A model generated the notes under the pieces. The model was not told the origin of the DNA, searched no databases, and saw only the letters and a list, made by a program, of their open reading frames with translations. Below, one piece after another: positions 10,808-19,242 of a stretch of DNA of 25,347 nucleotides; the first letter of the stretch is position 1; every line of letters begins with the position of its first letter. Source of the DNA: a virus; IMG/VR virus record IMGVR_UViG_3300027733_000188, positions 1 through 25,347 of that record; one strand, given 5' to 3'. The translations under genes were made by a program, and so were the position numbers.

Positions 10808-13032
10808 TGCCAGCATCTTGGAGTGGTTTCTACACCGGTAAGGGTGACGCGTCCACGAAGATTCAGCGGATGGTCACGCAGGGGAAGAACATCGCCCGAA
10901 CCGAACGAAGCCGCTGGCAGCAGAACAGGATGATCTACCGTGGGGACCAGTGGGTCAGGTCGCGCCCCGGCTCCGGGTTCTCCTCCGGTCGTCTTGAAGT
11001 TCTCTCTGACGGGATGAAGGGACGTAAGCGCGACACGTTCAACCGTTTGCGCCAGATGACAGATGGTCGGGTATCGACGCTTACCATGCAGCGCCCCCCG
11101 TACGAAGTTATCCCGAAGAGTAGAGAGCAGCAGGTAATCGACGCTGCGCGTCAGGCGCAGAAACTGATCGCTGCGAAGTGGGGTGAGCGCGGGTGGGGAG
11201 TTGACGCTGCGCTACGCGAAATGGTACTGACTGGGGAAATCGACGGGGTATCGTTCCTTAGCGTCATCTTCGATCCGCACTGCGGGGAAGAGACGGTTAT
11301 CTACGTCGATCAGGCGGGTCAGCCGATCGCATCGCGTGAGCAGTATGAAGCACTCACTATGCAGGACGAGACTGGCGGGACGCTGTGGAAGGATCAGCGG
11401 GTCAGGATGGGCGAAGTTGTCTGGCGCGTTGTACGTCCCGGCGCGATTGCGACTGACCCATCAGCGATCCACTGGAAGGACGTCAACTGGGTCATTGAGT
11501 CTCGTGTTCTCCCACGCGCAAAGGTTGAGTTGGAGAACAACATCGACATCGACAAGATGCTGCGCGAACAGAACAGTCGTTCCGGTAGCCCCCGCCCGGC
11601 AGACCTATCGATCGGCCCGGTCGTCTCCGAGGACGAGGGGAACATCGGGGACAAGATCGTTCCGGGCAGCGAGGAGTACATCGTCCACGAGATGTTCATG
11701 CGCCCCAGCGCAGAGTGGCCGAAGGGGTGCCATGCGAAGTGGCTTGACAGGGCACCGGGACAGCCGCTTATCGTTGAGGAGTACACGGACTACGACCTCC
11801 CGTACCGGCCATTCAACCCGAAGCCGGACGGTGGCCACTACATGCGCTGCCGTGGCACGGTCGATGAGTTGCGCCCGATCCAAATCCGCTTCAACAGGAT
11901 TCTCTCCCTCCTCTCTGACTGGATGGAGAAGGTCGCCCGTCCCCCGGTGCTTGTCCCGGTCGGTTCGATTCGCGGGCAGGAGTTGTATAACGAGAAAGGC
12001 TACACCGAAGTACACCCAATCGGTGACCCGCACTTCATGCCGACCCCGAGCGAGCCTGTCGCAATCCTCACGAACCACCTTCAGTGGTGCGTTCAGCAGA
12101 TGGCAGAGATCGCAAACCAGAGCGACGCGCTTCGTGGCGTTCAGCCCGGTCAGGTTGACAGTGCCATCGGGATTCAGACGTTGGCCCAGAACTCAGAGAC
12201 GCAGTTGTCTGGCACTGCGTCGCAGGTTGCTTCAACGATTGAGTGGGGGCTTTCCCGCTCGTTGCGTCTCGTACGTCAGTATTACGTCATCCCTCGCCTC
12301 GTCCAGACTGCTGGCGTCGAGGACGGAGAGGAACTGACTGCGTTCGTTGGCGAGATGATAAGAGACGCAGAGGACGTCCGCATTACCGCATCAATCCTTC
12401 CGAAGAGCAGGGCGCTTCAGTTCCAGACGCTGATGCAACTTGCGCCGCTTATCGGAAATGATATTCGTCCGTATGTCGCACGATTCGTCGAGGGTTCTTA
12501 CGACGAGTTCCTTTCGTCAGAGACATCGCAGCGCGATAAGCAGAAGCGTGAGAACCGGCAGATCGGTGCGCTCGGTAAGTTGCAGCAGCGAGATCAAGTC
12601 TGGATGGACTTCACGCAGACTCAGGCCCAGTACACGCAGGCGATCAACATGGCCGCTTCCAGTGGCGGGGACCCGATCGCAACGCTCGGCCAGTCGGGGA
12701 TTAGTCCTCCGTCGCTTACTACGTACCTGAGAGATGCAGGGATTCAGGTCCCTACCGTTGAGGACTTCGACGACCACGCGGGCCACCTCCGTGCGCTCGA
12801 CCTCTGGCGTCTGTCCGACGGGTACGACGCTATCCATCCTCTCGTCAAGCAGGCTGCCCGCGAGCACGCCGCTGACCACAAGAAGATGCTGGCGGGGACG
12901 CTCACTTCAATGGGCGCACAGACTCCACCGGAAATGACTCAGGGTCAGGGTTCTGCACCTGCGCCAAAGGGACAGCCTTCTCCTCCAAAGGATAAGGGAA
13001 TGAGCAGTCAGACGATTGCGGGGACGCTTTGA
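10807..13032 (+). CDS. Portal protein
   Basis: This 741-residue protein would form the dodecameric ring at one capsid vertex through which the terminase pumps DNA and to which the tail attaches. The start is GTG at 10807, overlapping the previous stop, with AAGGA seven bases upstream. The length is close to the P22-type portal (about 725 residues) rather than shorter siphovirus portals. Typical features are the basic N-terminal helices (RTERSRWQQNRMIYRGDQW), the central NRILSLLSDWMEKVARPP region, and the helical QSDALRGVQPGQVDSAIGI to TASQVASTIEWGL segment. The last 40 residues are Gln/Pro-rich. The following acidic protein and scaffold genes support the call. Confidence 0.85.
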   Translation: MPASWSGFYTGKGDASTKIQRMVTQGKNIARTERSRWQQNRMIYRGDQWVRSRPGSGFSSGRLEVLSDGMKGRKRDTFNRLRQMTDGRVSTLTMQRPPYEVIPKSREQQVIDAARQAQKLIAAKWGERGWGVDAALREMVLTGEIDGVSFLSVIFDPHCGEETVIYVDQAGQPIASREQYEALTMQDETGGTLWKDQRVRMGEVVWRVVRPGAIATDPSAIHWKDVNWVIESRVLPRAKVELENNIDIDKMLREQNSRSGSPRPADLSIGPVVSEDEGNIGDKIVPGSEEYIVHEMFMRPSAEWPKGCHAKWLDRAPGQPLIVEEYTDYDLPYRPFNPKPDGGHYMRCRGTVDELRPIQIRFNRILSLLSDWMEKVARPPVLVPVGSIRGQELYNEKGYTEVHPIGDPHFMPTPSEPVAILTNHLQWCVQQMAEIANQSDALRGVQPGQVDSAIGIQTLAQNSETQLSGTASQVASTIEWGLSRSLRLVRQYYVIPRLVQTAGVEDGEELTAFVGEMIRDAEDVRITASILPKSRALQFQTLMQLAPLIGNDIRPYVARFVEGSYDEFLSSETSQRDKQKRENRQIGALGKLQQRDQVWMDFTQTQAQYTQAINMAASSGGDPIATLGQSGISPPSLTTYLRDAGIQVPTVEDFDDHAGHLRALDLWRLSDGYDAIHPLVKQAAREHAADHKKMLAGTLTSMGAQTPPEMTQGQGSAPAPKGQPSPPKDKGMSSQTIAGTL

Positions 13033-13304
13033 GTAGTGACGTAGAGCGGGGCTTTGGCCCCGGATTCGAGAAGGACGTTGCGGCAATCCTTGCAACGGCA
13101 GACCGTGGCCTTATGTACCCACGTGAGGTTCGGGAAAATCTCGCAAAGGCGGGGATGATTATCTACGATCAGGTAGAGATGCCAGAGGTAGAGATGCCCG
13201 TCGTCAGTCCCCCGACACCGTTCGGTGAGATAGAGGACGATATGCAACTCATCAGAGACTTCGATGATGAGAACAACGAAGGCGAGGAGGACGACGGTGA
13301 GTGA
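13029..13304 (+). CDS. Small acidic protein in the head module, 91 residues
   Basis: This gene encodes 91 residues starting at a TTG that overlaps the portal stop (TTGA). A nearby GTG is out of frame, so the TTG is the best start. The N-terminal half is compact (DVERGFGPGFEKDVAAILATADRGLMYP). It is followed by a short repeat, VEMPEVEMP, and a strongly acidic tail (DDENNEGEEDDGE). It overlaps the scaffold gene by eight bases and supplies that gene's ribosome site (AGGAGG) within its acidic codons. Small acidic proteins between portal and scaffold may help prohead assembly or regulate scaffold translation. Function is unknown. Confidence 0.65.
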   Translation: MSSDVERGFGPGFEKDVAAILATADRGLMYPREVRENLAKAGMIIYDQVEMPEVEMPVVSPPTPFGEIEDDMQLIRDFDDENNEGEEDDGE

Positions 13305-14073
13305 TCCCGAAGAGCAGCAGGACGAGCAGGTAAACCCGTGGGACACGTGGCAGCAGGCTGGGTTTGATCCGAATCAGTACGACCCGGCTGACGTACGCAA
13401 CGCTTGGGACGGATGGAACGCACTCGGCGACCGTGACCAGCGTCCGCACCTTATTGAGCGGATGCTTCAGGGGAACGAAATCCCAGACGGGATGAGCCTC
13501 AACGAAGTCACCGAGGCAGCCAACCTGTACTGGCAGGCGAAGAACGACCCGTTCGGGAACGACGACTCGCAGTACCAAGAGCAGTACTCAGAACCGTCGT
13601 ACGTCCCTGAGTATGGGGGCGAAGCGCCTGTCGGTTACGACTCGTCGCCGGGTGTTGACCCCAACTACCTTCGGGGTGTCTGGCAGCAGGACATCGAATC
13701 GGTTATGGACCAGCGTTTCTCCGAGATGGAACAGCAGTATCAGGAGCGCCAGCAGTTCGATGAGTTTCGCGGAGAGATGGACAGACTTCGGAGTGATAAC
13801 AATCTTTCTGATGTTGATCTTCAGTTCATTGCACCGCGTGCTGCTGAGTACTTGCAGGCAAACCAGCCGATTGGAAACGCCGTCAGTCAGGCATACAGCG
13901 ACTTCGACGAATGGCGTCGTAACTCGCTTGCCAACTACGCACAGCAGCAGGGGCGTGCTCCGCAGACTTCCGCACCTAGCGGGTTTGCTGCATCCCCGGA
14001 TCAGCCGCCCCGTAGTCTTGCTGAGGCGCAGAAGATCATGGAGTCCCGTTACAGCAACGGTCCGGGTTTCTAG
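13297..14073 (+). CDS. Capsid scaffold protein candidate
   Basis: The frame is open from 13264, but the GTG at 13297 has AGGAGG seven bases upstream and gives a sensible MSDPEEQQDEQVNPWD start, so I chose it (258 residues). The protein is acidic and rich in Gln, Asp, Tyr and Glu. The middle (about residues 130-175) is a charged coiled-coil stretch (DQRFSEMEQQYQERQQFDEF), and the C-terminus is basic and disordered. Acidic coiled-coil proteins encoded directly before the coat gene are typical scaffolds, which guide coat assembly and then leave. No protease motif is visible, so it would exit intact, as in P22. The assignment rests mostly on position and composition. Confidence 0.65.
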   Translation: MSDPEEQQDEQVNPWDTWQQAGFDPNQYDPADVRNAWDGWNALGDRDQRPHLIERMLQGNEIPDGMSLNEVTEAANLYWQAKNDPFGNDDSQYQEQYSEPSYVPEYGGEAPVGYDSSPGVDPNYLRGVWQQDIESVMDQRFSEMEQQYQERQQFDEFRGEMDRLRSDNNLSDVDLQFIAPRAAEYLQANQPIGNAVSQAYSDFDEWRRNSLANYAQQQGRAPQTSAPSGFAASPDQPPRSLAEAQKIMESRYSNGPGF

Positions 14074-14086
14074 CACACTGAGAGAT

Positions 14087-14120
14087 GCCGTGCTTGTGGT
14101 ATTCTTATCGCAAGCACGGC
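14087..14120. repeat. Perfect 10-base inverted repeat
   Basis: The arms GCCGTGCTTG and CAAGCACGGC are separated by 14 bases. Either a stable RNA stem-loop or an operator overlapping the candidate -10 box would fit. Confidence 0.8.
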
Positions 14121-14131
14121 GTCGGCTCTGG

Positions 14132-14146
14132 CGAAGATAATCTTCG
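14132..14146. repeat. Perfect 7-base palindrome with one central base
   Basis: CGAAGAT and ATCTTCG flank a single A. The near-absent loop makes it better suited to binding a dimeric protein than to folding as an RNA hairpin. Confidence 0.75.
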
Positions 14147-14229
14147 GGAGGACGGTGTGGACATAAGCAAGGCGCACTTCATGTGCCTGCTTCCCATTCC
14201 TTTCTTTACCCATAGGAGATTTCCAAACC

Positions 14230-15534
14230 ATGTCTCTGTATTCAACGTCTTCCGCATTTGCGAAGGATGTCTGGCTTCCGGGCTTGAACTACGAACTTCT
14301 TAGTGAGCCGGGCACTCTGCTCGGTTGGCTTGGTTCGTTCGCAGACAGCCGCGTTACCGTTGACATCGAGGGTCGTCGTTCGTACCTGAAGTTGCGTATC
14401 GGTGATTCTCTCGGTCAGGCAACCATCTCGCAGGGCGGCGATTACCCCGATCCGGGTGATCCCACCTACGACGAGGCTTCTCTGAACCTCGCACATCTCG
14501 CGCACGCCGTGTCCTTCACCATGGAGGAGATGGCACTTCTTGAGTCCACCGAGGCCGCTGCGGTCCCGGTCATGGCCGAGAAGATGAGCGCCGCCAAGGA
14601 GTCGATGTCTTCGGACATTGAGCGTCAGGCTTGGGGCGACGGTACTGGCATCCTTGCCAACGTTGCTTCTTCGTCCGGCAGCACCATCACCCTTGACGCA
14701 ACTACGACGTCCCAGATCGACCGGGACCGTTACCTCTGGGTTGATGACGCTAACCGCGCACGCTACAACGTGGTGCACGGAACGACTGGTGCCGTTCAGG
14801 TCGCAAACTTCACCGTGAGCGACGTCAACGAGTCCACCAACGTGCTGACCTGCTCGGTGTCGATGACCTCCGCTACCTCCGCTGGCGTCGTTGTCCGCGC
14901 CGGTACGTGGGCATCTGCCGGTGCGTTCAACTCGCTGGAGTTCCCCGGCATCAAGTCTGCTGTCTCGGCCACCGGTACCTACATGGGTATCGACCGAGCC
15001 GCTGCTGGTAAGGCGTACTGGCAGGCTGTCACTCTCGGTAACTCGGGGACCCTGCGTCCGCTTACCGAGGAACTGATTCACCAGACGATGAACAAGATTG
15101 CTCGTCGCGCTGGACGTCAGCCCACCGGTGACTACGCTGCCTTTGGTTCGTTCGGTACCTACACCGCGTACCACCAGATCATCACTCCGGGTCTGCGCTA
15201 CACGCTGGAGAGCACCCCCGACATCGGCTTTGGCCGACCGCTGGAGATGCTGGGTGTTCCGCTTTACCGTGGCGCACGTTGCCCGCGTAACTCGGTCTAC
15301 CTGCTGAAGAAGGACTCGCTGAAGTTCGTGCGTCCGAAGCACACGAAGCCGGGCGATCTGCTCAACTTCGTGAACCTCGGCGGTTCGGAGTTCTTCCTGA
15401 AGAACGCTTCGAGCGGTCAGGGTCACAGCGCATCGGTTGTGGCGTACCTCGACGGCTTCCTCGGCATGATGACGACTCGCCCGCGTGACCACGCGGTGCT
15501 TACCGACATCTCCGAAGTCGCTGGTTCGTACTAG
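14230..15534 (+). CDS. Major capsid protein
   Basis: This 434-residue protein follows the scaffold gene and has the strongest individual leader in the array. It starts MSLYSTSSAFAKDVWLPGL. Its size matches P22-type coat proteins (about 430 residues), and the layout fits an HK97 fold: an N-arm, an EALNL-type helical spine (EEMALLESTEAAAVPVMAEKM), then a C-terminal region including AYHQIITPGLRYTLESTPD. Residues about 145-225 are a Ser/Thr/Val-rich beta segment, suggestive of an inserted surface domain as in P22 coat protein. No N-terminal cleavage site is obvious. It would form the icosahedral shell. I infer the fold from length, position and pattern. Confidence 0.85.
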   Translation: MSLYSTSSAFAKDVWLPGLNYELLSEPGTLLGWLGSFADSRVTVDIEGRRSYLKLRIGDSLGQATISQGGDYPDPGDPTYDEASLNLAHLAHAVSFTMEEMALLESTEAAAVPVMAEKMSAAKESMSSDIERQAWGDGTGILANVASSSGSTITLDATTTSQIDRDRYLWVDDANRARYNVVHGTTGAVQVANFTVSDVNESTNVLTCSVSMTSATSAGVVVRAGTWASAGAFNSLEFPGIKSAVSATGTYMGIDRAAAGKAYWQAVTLGNSGTLRPLTEELIHQTMNKIARRAGRQPTGDYAAFGSFGTYTAYHQIITPGLRYTLESTPDIGFGRPLEMLGVPLYRGARCPRNSVYLLKKDSLKFVRPKHTKPGDLLNFVNLGGSEFFLKNASSGQGHSASVVAYLDGFLGMMTTRPRDHAVLTDISEVAGSY

Positions 15535-15536
15535 CC

Positions 15537-15866
15537 ATGGCGCTTACCGTTAGTACGTCGCGCACCGACACCGTTGGTCGTTACACCAAGTTGGTAACGG
15601 GAACCGTTACCTTCGACTCGTCGTACGCAACTGGCGGGGAGGCTCTTGTCGCAACTGACATCGGCCTCTCCGCAAACATTGAGTTCATCAACTGCGCTCC
15701 GGCCAGTGGATATCTCTTCGAGTACGACTACACCAACGGTAAGTTGAAGGCGTTCAACTCAACGAAGGGAGGCACCATTCCTGCTGGCGGTGCCCCCGGA
15801 GTTGAGGTGGCTACAACGACTGATCTCTCAGCCGTTGTCCTCCGCTTCATTGCCTTCGGTAACTAG
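15537..15866 (+). CDS. Small head decoration-type protein, 109 residues
   Basis: This gene encodes 109 residues starting MALTVSTSRTDTVGRYTKL, two bases after the coat gene stop. It is a single beta-rich domain with the pattern GEALVATDIGLSANIEFIN, then LFEYDYTNGKLKAFN, ending in AVVLRFIAFGN. Proteins of this pattern and size are often encoded directly after coat genes in phages of diverse hosts and are usually described as virion or decoration proteins. Its location suggests binding to the capsid exterior for stability. No cysteine cross-links beyond a single Cys are present. The exact role is inferred from position. Confidence 0.65.
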   Translation: MALTVSTSRTDTVGRYTKLVTGTVTFDSSYATGGEALVATDIGLSANIEFINCAPASGYLFEYDYTNGKLKAFNSTKGGTIPAGGAPGVEVATTTDLSAVVLRFIAFGN

Positions 15867-16349
15867 ATGAAACTCGGCGATCCAATCGGCTCAGTCCTTT
15901 ACGAAGACTGGAGATTTGTAGAAGAAGACCTCTACAACATTTCCAACAGGGTGACTGAGTACGACAGCGAGGCTCGGCTTGCCCGGCATAATGATTCCGG
16001 TCAACTGGGCCTCGCTCGCCGGATTGTTGCTCCCTTCGACGGCGGCGGTCACATTTGGGTGATCGCCCGTCGTCTTCGGGATAAGGAAACCAACGACCCA
16101 CTCGACGGCGAGCCTGATGCTCGTGTTCTTGACGAGCAGCAGAGTTCTGACGCGTTCAGGTGTCAGGACTTGGCGCGTTGGCGCAAGGCACAGCAGCGCA
16201 TGTGGATTCTCGAAGAGGAAGCAAAGCAGGCACGCGCTGTCGAGCAGAACATGGCAAACGCAGAAGAGTTCGTTTGGACGTTTCGGAAGAAGGACCTTGG
16301 TCGTAATGACTCAATCCTCGTTCCCGCGTCAGTAGCAAACGATGGCTAG
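15867..16349 (+). CDS. Hypothetical head-module protein, 160 residues
   Basis: This gene encodes 160 residues starting MKLGDPIGSVLYEDWRFVEEDLYNISN, directly after the previous stop. The N-terminal half contains an alternating region (ARHNDSGQLGLARRIVAPFDGGGHIWVIARRLRD). The C-terminal half is helical and charged (WRKAQQRMWILEEEAKQARAVEQNM). It overlaps the adaptor gene by eight bases, so the two are probably coupled. Between coat and adaptor genes in podoviruses lie head-completion or minor capsid proteins, and that is the likeliest role. I recognise no specific family. Confidence 0.7.
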   Translation: MKLGDPIGSVLYEDWRFVEEDLYNISNRVTEYDSEARLARHNDSGQLGLARRIVAPFDGGGHIWVIARRLRDKETNDPLDGEPDARVLDEQQSSDAFRCQDLARWRKAQQRMWILEEEAKQARAVEQNMANAEEFVWTFRKKDLGRNDSILVPASVANDG

Positions 16350-17043
16350 CGGGGACTTCCTAGACCTTTACTCGAAGGCGATCTACGGCTCACGCCGTGA
16401 TCTCACCGACACGTTCGATGTCGCTCGTGCGAAGGAAGCGATCAACGAGGCATACCTTTCGGTATCTGCCTCTGGTGATCCTTGGCAGTGGAAGGAGAAG
16501 GAGGGCCAGTTCATCGTCCAGTCTGGTCAGGACGTCTATTCATACGACACGATCTCGACTGCACTCGGGACATCTGTCGAAGAAATCCACTCATTGACGA
16601 TGGACTCTGGCGCTGGCGGCTGGACGCTTTCATCAATGTCGTGGCCTTCGCTTGAACGTATCTCGTACAGCACACAGGACAACGAGCAGACGGGAGAGCC
16701 GACGATGTTCTCCAAGTGGGATAACCGCATCCGCCTCTTCCCCAGTCCTGACAACGCGTACGTGATCGGAATCTTTTATAGGGCGCAGGCACAGGAGATG
16801 TCGGCAGATACCGACGTTCCGCTGCTACCACTGGCGTGGCGCACGCGTATCCTCGTCCCCTATGCGTGCGCCCGCCTGCTTCGTCAGGAGGGCGGGAGCG
16901 ACGCCGCTGTTGAAGCAGACCGCTACACAAACGAGTACGAGAAGGCGTTCAGGGAGATGCGGACTGCGCTTGCAACCGCGAACACCCCGACGTTCCGTGT
17001 CACTTCTCCGGGGTGGGACAACGCGTCAATCTTGGGAACATAG
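16342..17043 (+). CDS. Head-tail adaptor (P22 gp4 / T7 gp11-like position)
   Basis: This 233-residue protein starts MASGDFLDLYSKAIYGSRRDL. It contains AKEAINEAYLSVSASGDPWQW near residues 28-50, beta strands around SLERISYSTQDNEQTGEPTMFSKW, and RIRLFPSPDN followed by a long C-terminal helix (LLPLAWRTRILVPYACARLL to EYEKAFREMR). This helix, beta sheet, helix layout with an AINEAYL-W motif matches phage adaptor proteins that sit under the portal ring and connect it to the tail. The next gene starts immediately after its stop and looks like a tail hub, which fits. Longer than P22 gp4 (166 residues), so I do not claim strict orthology. Confidence 0.65.
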   Translation: MASGDFLDLYSKAIYGSRRDLTDTFDVARAKEAINEAYLSVSASGDPWQWKEKEGQFIVQSGQDVYSYDTISTALGTSVEEIHSLTMDSGAGGWTLSSMSWPSLERISYSTQDNEQTGEPTMFSKWDNRIRLFPSPDNAYVIGIFYRAQAQEMSADTDVPLLPLAWRTRILVPYACARLLRQEGGSDAAVEADRYTNEYEKAFREMRTALATANTPTFRVTSPGWDNASILGT

Positions 17044-19242
17044 ATGCGACGGGTATCTATCCCGCGTCCGTTCGCTGGCGGCTACCGATCAGATGTCCCT
17101 GACTACGCGCTGGAAGAAAGCGAGACGGCGTTTGCTCAGGACCTTGCGACCCCGGTTGGGATCGCACAGCAGAGACGCGGATGGGAGTTTCGGGGCACTA
17201 ACCCTGTAGTCAGCGGCGGCGTGTCTTTGACCGGTGTTGCGCGGTCGCGGTACCCAGTTACCGAACGCACGCGAACCGTCGTGTGTTCTAGCGATGGGAA
17301 GATATACGTTACTGATGAGGACGGAACTCAGGTTCTCATCTGGAACAACCCGACCGGCGTGGCAACGAACTTCATCCCGAGGTGCATGTACAACGGGGAC
17401 CTGATCCTCTGTGCACAGGATGGGGAAACCCCGTTGCTTCGGTACGGCGGCAGCCTCCTCCCGTACTCGGGTAACGGCGTCACAAACCCGTCGGCTTACG
17501 CCTTCTACCCCGGAGGTCAGACCTTTATCGCAACGTCTTCCGTCACTAGCCCGGCTGGGATTGACAAGGGCTGCTTCTTCACGTTCGACTCTTTCTACGG
17601 AAGCCCGTATTCTGCTCGACCGCAGCAGCCTTCGCTATCCTCACGCGTCGTCGAAATCGTCGGCACCACCACGTTCTCGCTAGAGACGATGAGGAACAAG
17701 ACAGCGTTTGCCGCTGTTACGGGGACCACTGTGTACGCGCTCCCTGTCGGGTTCGCATGGCCAGCAGTCTCCGTCTACGAATCCGGGAAGATGACGGGAG
17801 TCGCTGCTGAGGTCGCATCATTCCAAGGCGCAGACTTCTCTTCTTCCGGGGCGAACATCCACGCTGGCGCACCCTACATTGGGCCGGATGCAGTTCTTGC
17901 GTTGAACCCGGCAAACGCAACAACAGGCGATCCGCACCAGATCGGGAACGCCACAAGCGCAACCGGCACAACGATCGTCGTCAACACCAACGGGTTCAAT
18001 CTCGCTGACGCGGCGTACCGAATCCTGCGTCGCTGCCCGTTCAAGGATGCCACCGTCCACCGTGGCTCGCTCTGGGGTACCGGAGTGCGCCAGTACCCGT
18101 CGCGTGTCTACGTGTTCGGACCGACCGATGACATCAGCATTGCTCCGGGGTCTGCACCGCCAGTCGATCCCACCGCCAACGCTGGGTATGCAAGCACGGC
18201 GGTGACTGGGTTCACTACCGTCAACGACTACGTATGCGGTGCGTACGACGTTCCCGGCCCGTACGACGCGTCACCGAACATCGCCATCCTCTCGTCCCCC
18301 GGCCCGCTTCTCGTCCTGAAGTCTGACTCGGTGTACGGAATCTTCGGAACGTACGACCAGAGCAACCCTGCTGGCGTTGAGATCACGCGGATCGCAAACA
18401 GCGCGGGGTGTATCGACCTTCGGTCTGCCGTGACTGCTGGCTCCATTCCGTACTGGGCAGGTGAAGAGGGGATATTCACTTACCAGAACGGCGCAGTGTC
18501 GAGCATCACGAACGGAAAGATCGGGGCCGAGTGGCAGGTCCTCATGCGTGCGTACGTGAAAGGGACATCTTGGGTTACGACCGCAGCCGCTGGTGGGTAC
18601 CTCGTCGTCTCGTGCGGCGGACTCGACACAACCCGCACAACCGATGCAATCATCGGGACCGACACGACCGCGCCGAGCGCACGAACGTTCGTGTACGACA
18701 CGCGGGCGAACATCTGGCTCGGGAGGATGACGAACTTCAACCCCCAGCATATGTTCGCGTTTGCGTCAGACATCAGCCCAACGGCAATCCACTCAGTTGA
18801 CAGCAACTTTCAGGGCCGCGTGATCGACGTTGCTCCGTCGTTTATCAACGGGGCAAGTGCTGTTGACGCTGGCGGTACTGGGCCACGGATGAAGGCATGG
18901 ACGCGCTCTTCTCTGGCGCAGGCGAACGGCGTCGAAGGCGAGACGCGACTGTGCGATGCGCTCATCCACACGAACCTCTACGACTTGTCAACCGCGACTT
19001 CGCAGATTGATGTGTCGGTTGTTTCGGGGAACGGGCTTGACGATAAGCCCGACGCGACAAAGGTTCTGTCGGCTATCACCGCAGACACAATAGATCGTAT
19101 CGATCGTAACAAGCGGATCGTCAACCGCTCTGGTCGCCTCCACCAGATCAGGGTCGATATGTCCGTAACGGATTCCTCGAACGTACGTTCCGACATCCCA
19201 GAGGTAATGCTTTCTTTCCGTGACTCGCGGAGAGGAACATGA
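17044..19242 (+). CDS. Large tail hub / DNA stabilisation candidate
   Basis: This 732-residue protein starts MRRVSIPRPFAGGYRSDVP, directly after the adaptor stop. It contains repeated Tyr/Thr/Val strands with blade-like elements, for example VVCSSDGKIYVTDEDGTQV, DLILCAQDGETPLLRYGG, LVLKSDSVYGIFGTYD and GRLHQIRVDMSV. This resembles the beta-propeller or tail nozzle proteins (P22 gp10, T7 gp12-like) that follow the adaptor and seal the tail. The region of residues 400-500 (ILSSPGPLLVLKSDSVYGIFG, then PYWAGEEGIFTYQNG) looks like the most conserved core. It would form the tail tube below the adaptor. The propeller claim is a reading of strand patterns, not a search. Confidence 0.6.
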   Translation: MRRVSIPRPFAGGYRSDVPDYALEESETAFAQDLATPVGIAQQRRGWEFRGTNPVVSGGVSLTGVARSRYPVTERTRTVVCSSDGKIYVTDEDGTQVLIWNNPTGVATNFIPRCMYNGDLILCAQDGETPLLRYGGSLLPYSGNGVTNPSAYAFYPGGQTFIATSSVTSPAGIDKGCFFTFDSFYGSPYSARPQQPSLSSRVVEIVGTTTFSLETMRNKTAFAAVTGTTVYALPVGFAWPAVSVYESGKMTGVAAEVASFQGADFSSSGANIHAGAPYIGPDAVLALNPANATTGDPHQIGNATSATGTTIVVNTNGFNLADAAYRILRRCPFKDATVHRGSLWGTGVRQYPSRVYVFGPTDDISIAPGSAPPVDPTANAGYASTAVTGFTTVNDYVCGAYDVPGPYDASPNIAILSSPGPLLVLKSDSVYGIFGTYDQSNPAGVEITRIANSAGCIDLRSAVTAGSIPYWAGEEGIFTYQNGAVSSITNGKIGAEWQVLMRAYVKGTSWVTTAAAGGYLVVSCGGLDTTRTTDAIIGTDTTAPSARTFVYDTRANIWLGRMTNFNPQHMFAFASDISPTAIHSVDSNFQGRVIDVAPSFINGASAVDAGGTGPRMKAWTRSSLAQANGVEGETRLCDALIHTNLYDLSTATSQIDVSVVSGNGLDDKPDATKVLSAITADTIDRIDRNKRIVNRSGRLHQIRVDMSVTDSSNVRSDIPEVMLSFRDSRRGT

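Larger units (their letters stand above)
14074..14229 (+). promoter_or_regulatory. Structured leader of the major capsid gene, with possible promoter
   Basis: This is the only sizeable gap within the head-tail array. CTGAGA (14078-14083), 16 bases, then TATTCT (14100-14105) with TG just before it forms a plausible extended -10 promoter. The first dyad, GCCGTGCTTG/CAAGCACGGC (14087-14096 and 14111-14120), spans that -10. A second dyad is CGAAGAT-A-ATCTTCG (14132-14146). A third bulged hairpin lies at about 14168-14191 and is followed by a T-rich stretch. The ribosome site AGGAGA (14214-14219) is ten bases before the ATG. This could boost or regulate coat protein synthesis. Confidence 0.5.

Noticed and set aside
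11336-12337. A 333-residue plus-strand frame inside the portal gene.
   Set aside because: The product is an Arg/Ser/Thr-rich string typical of an out-of-phase reading of GC-rich coding DNA; the portal frame is clearly the real one.
14242-15492. A 416-residue minus-strand frame opposite the capsid gene.
   Set aside because: This is a known artefact of GC-rich codon use: the product is Val/Arg/His-rich with no motif, and no promoter or ribosome site is evident.
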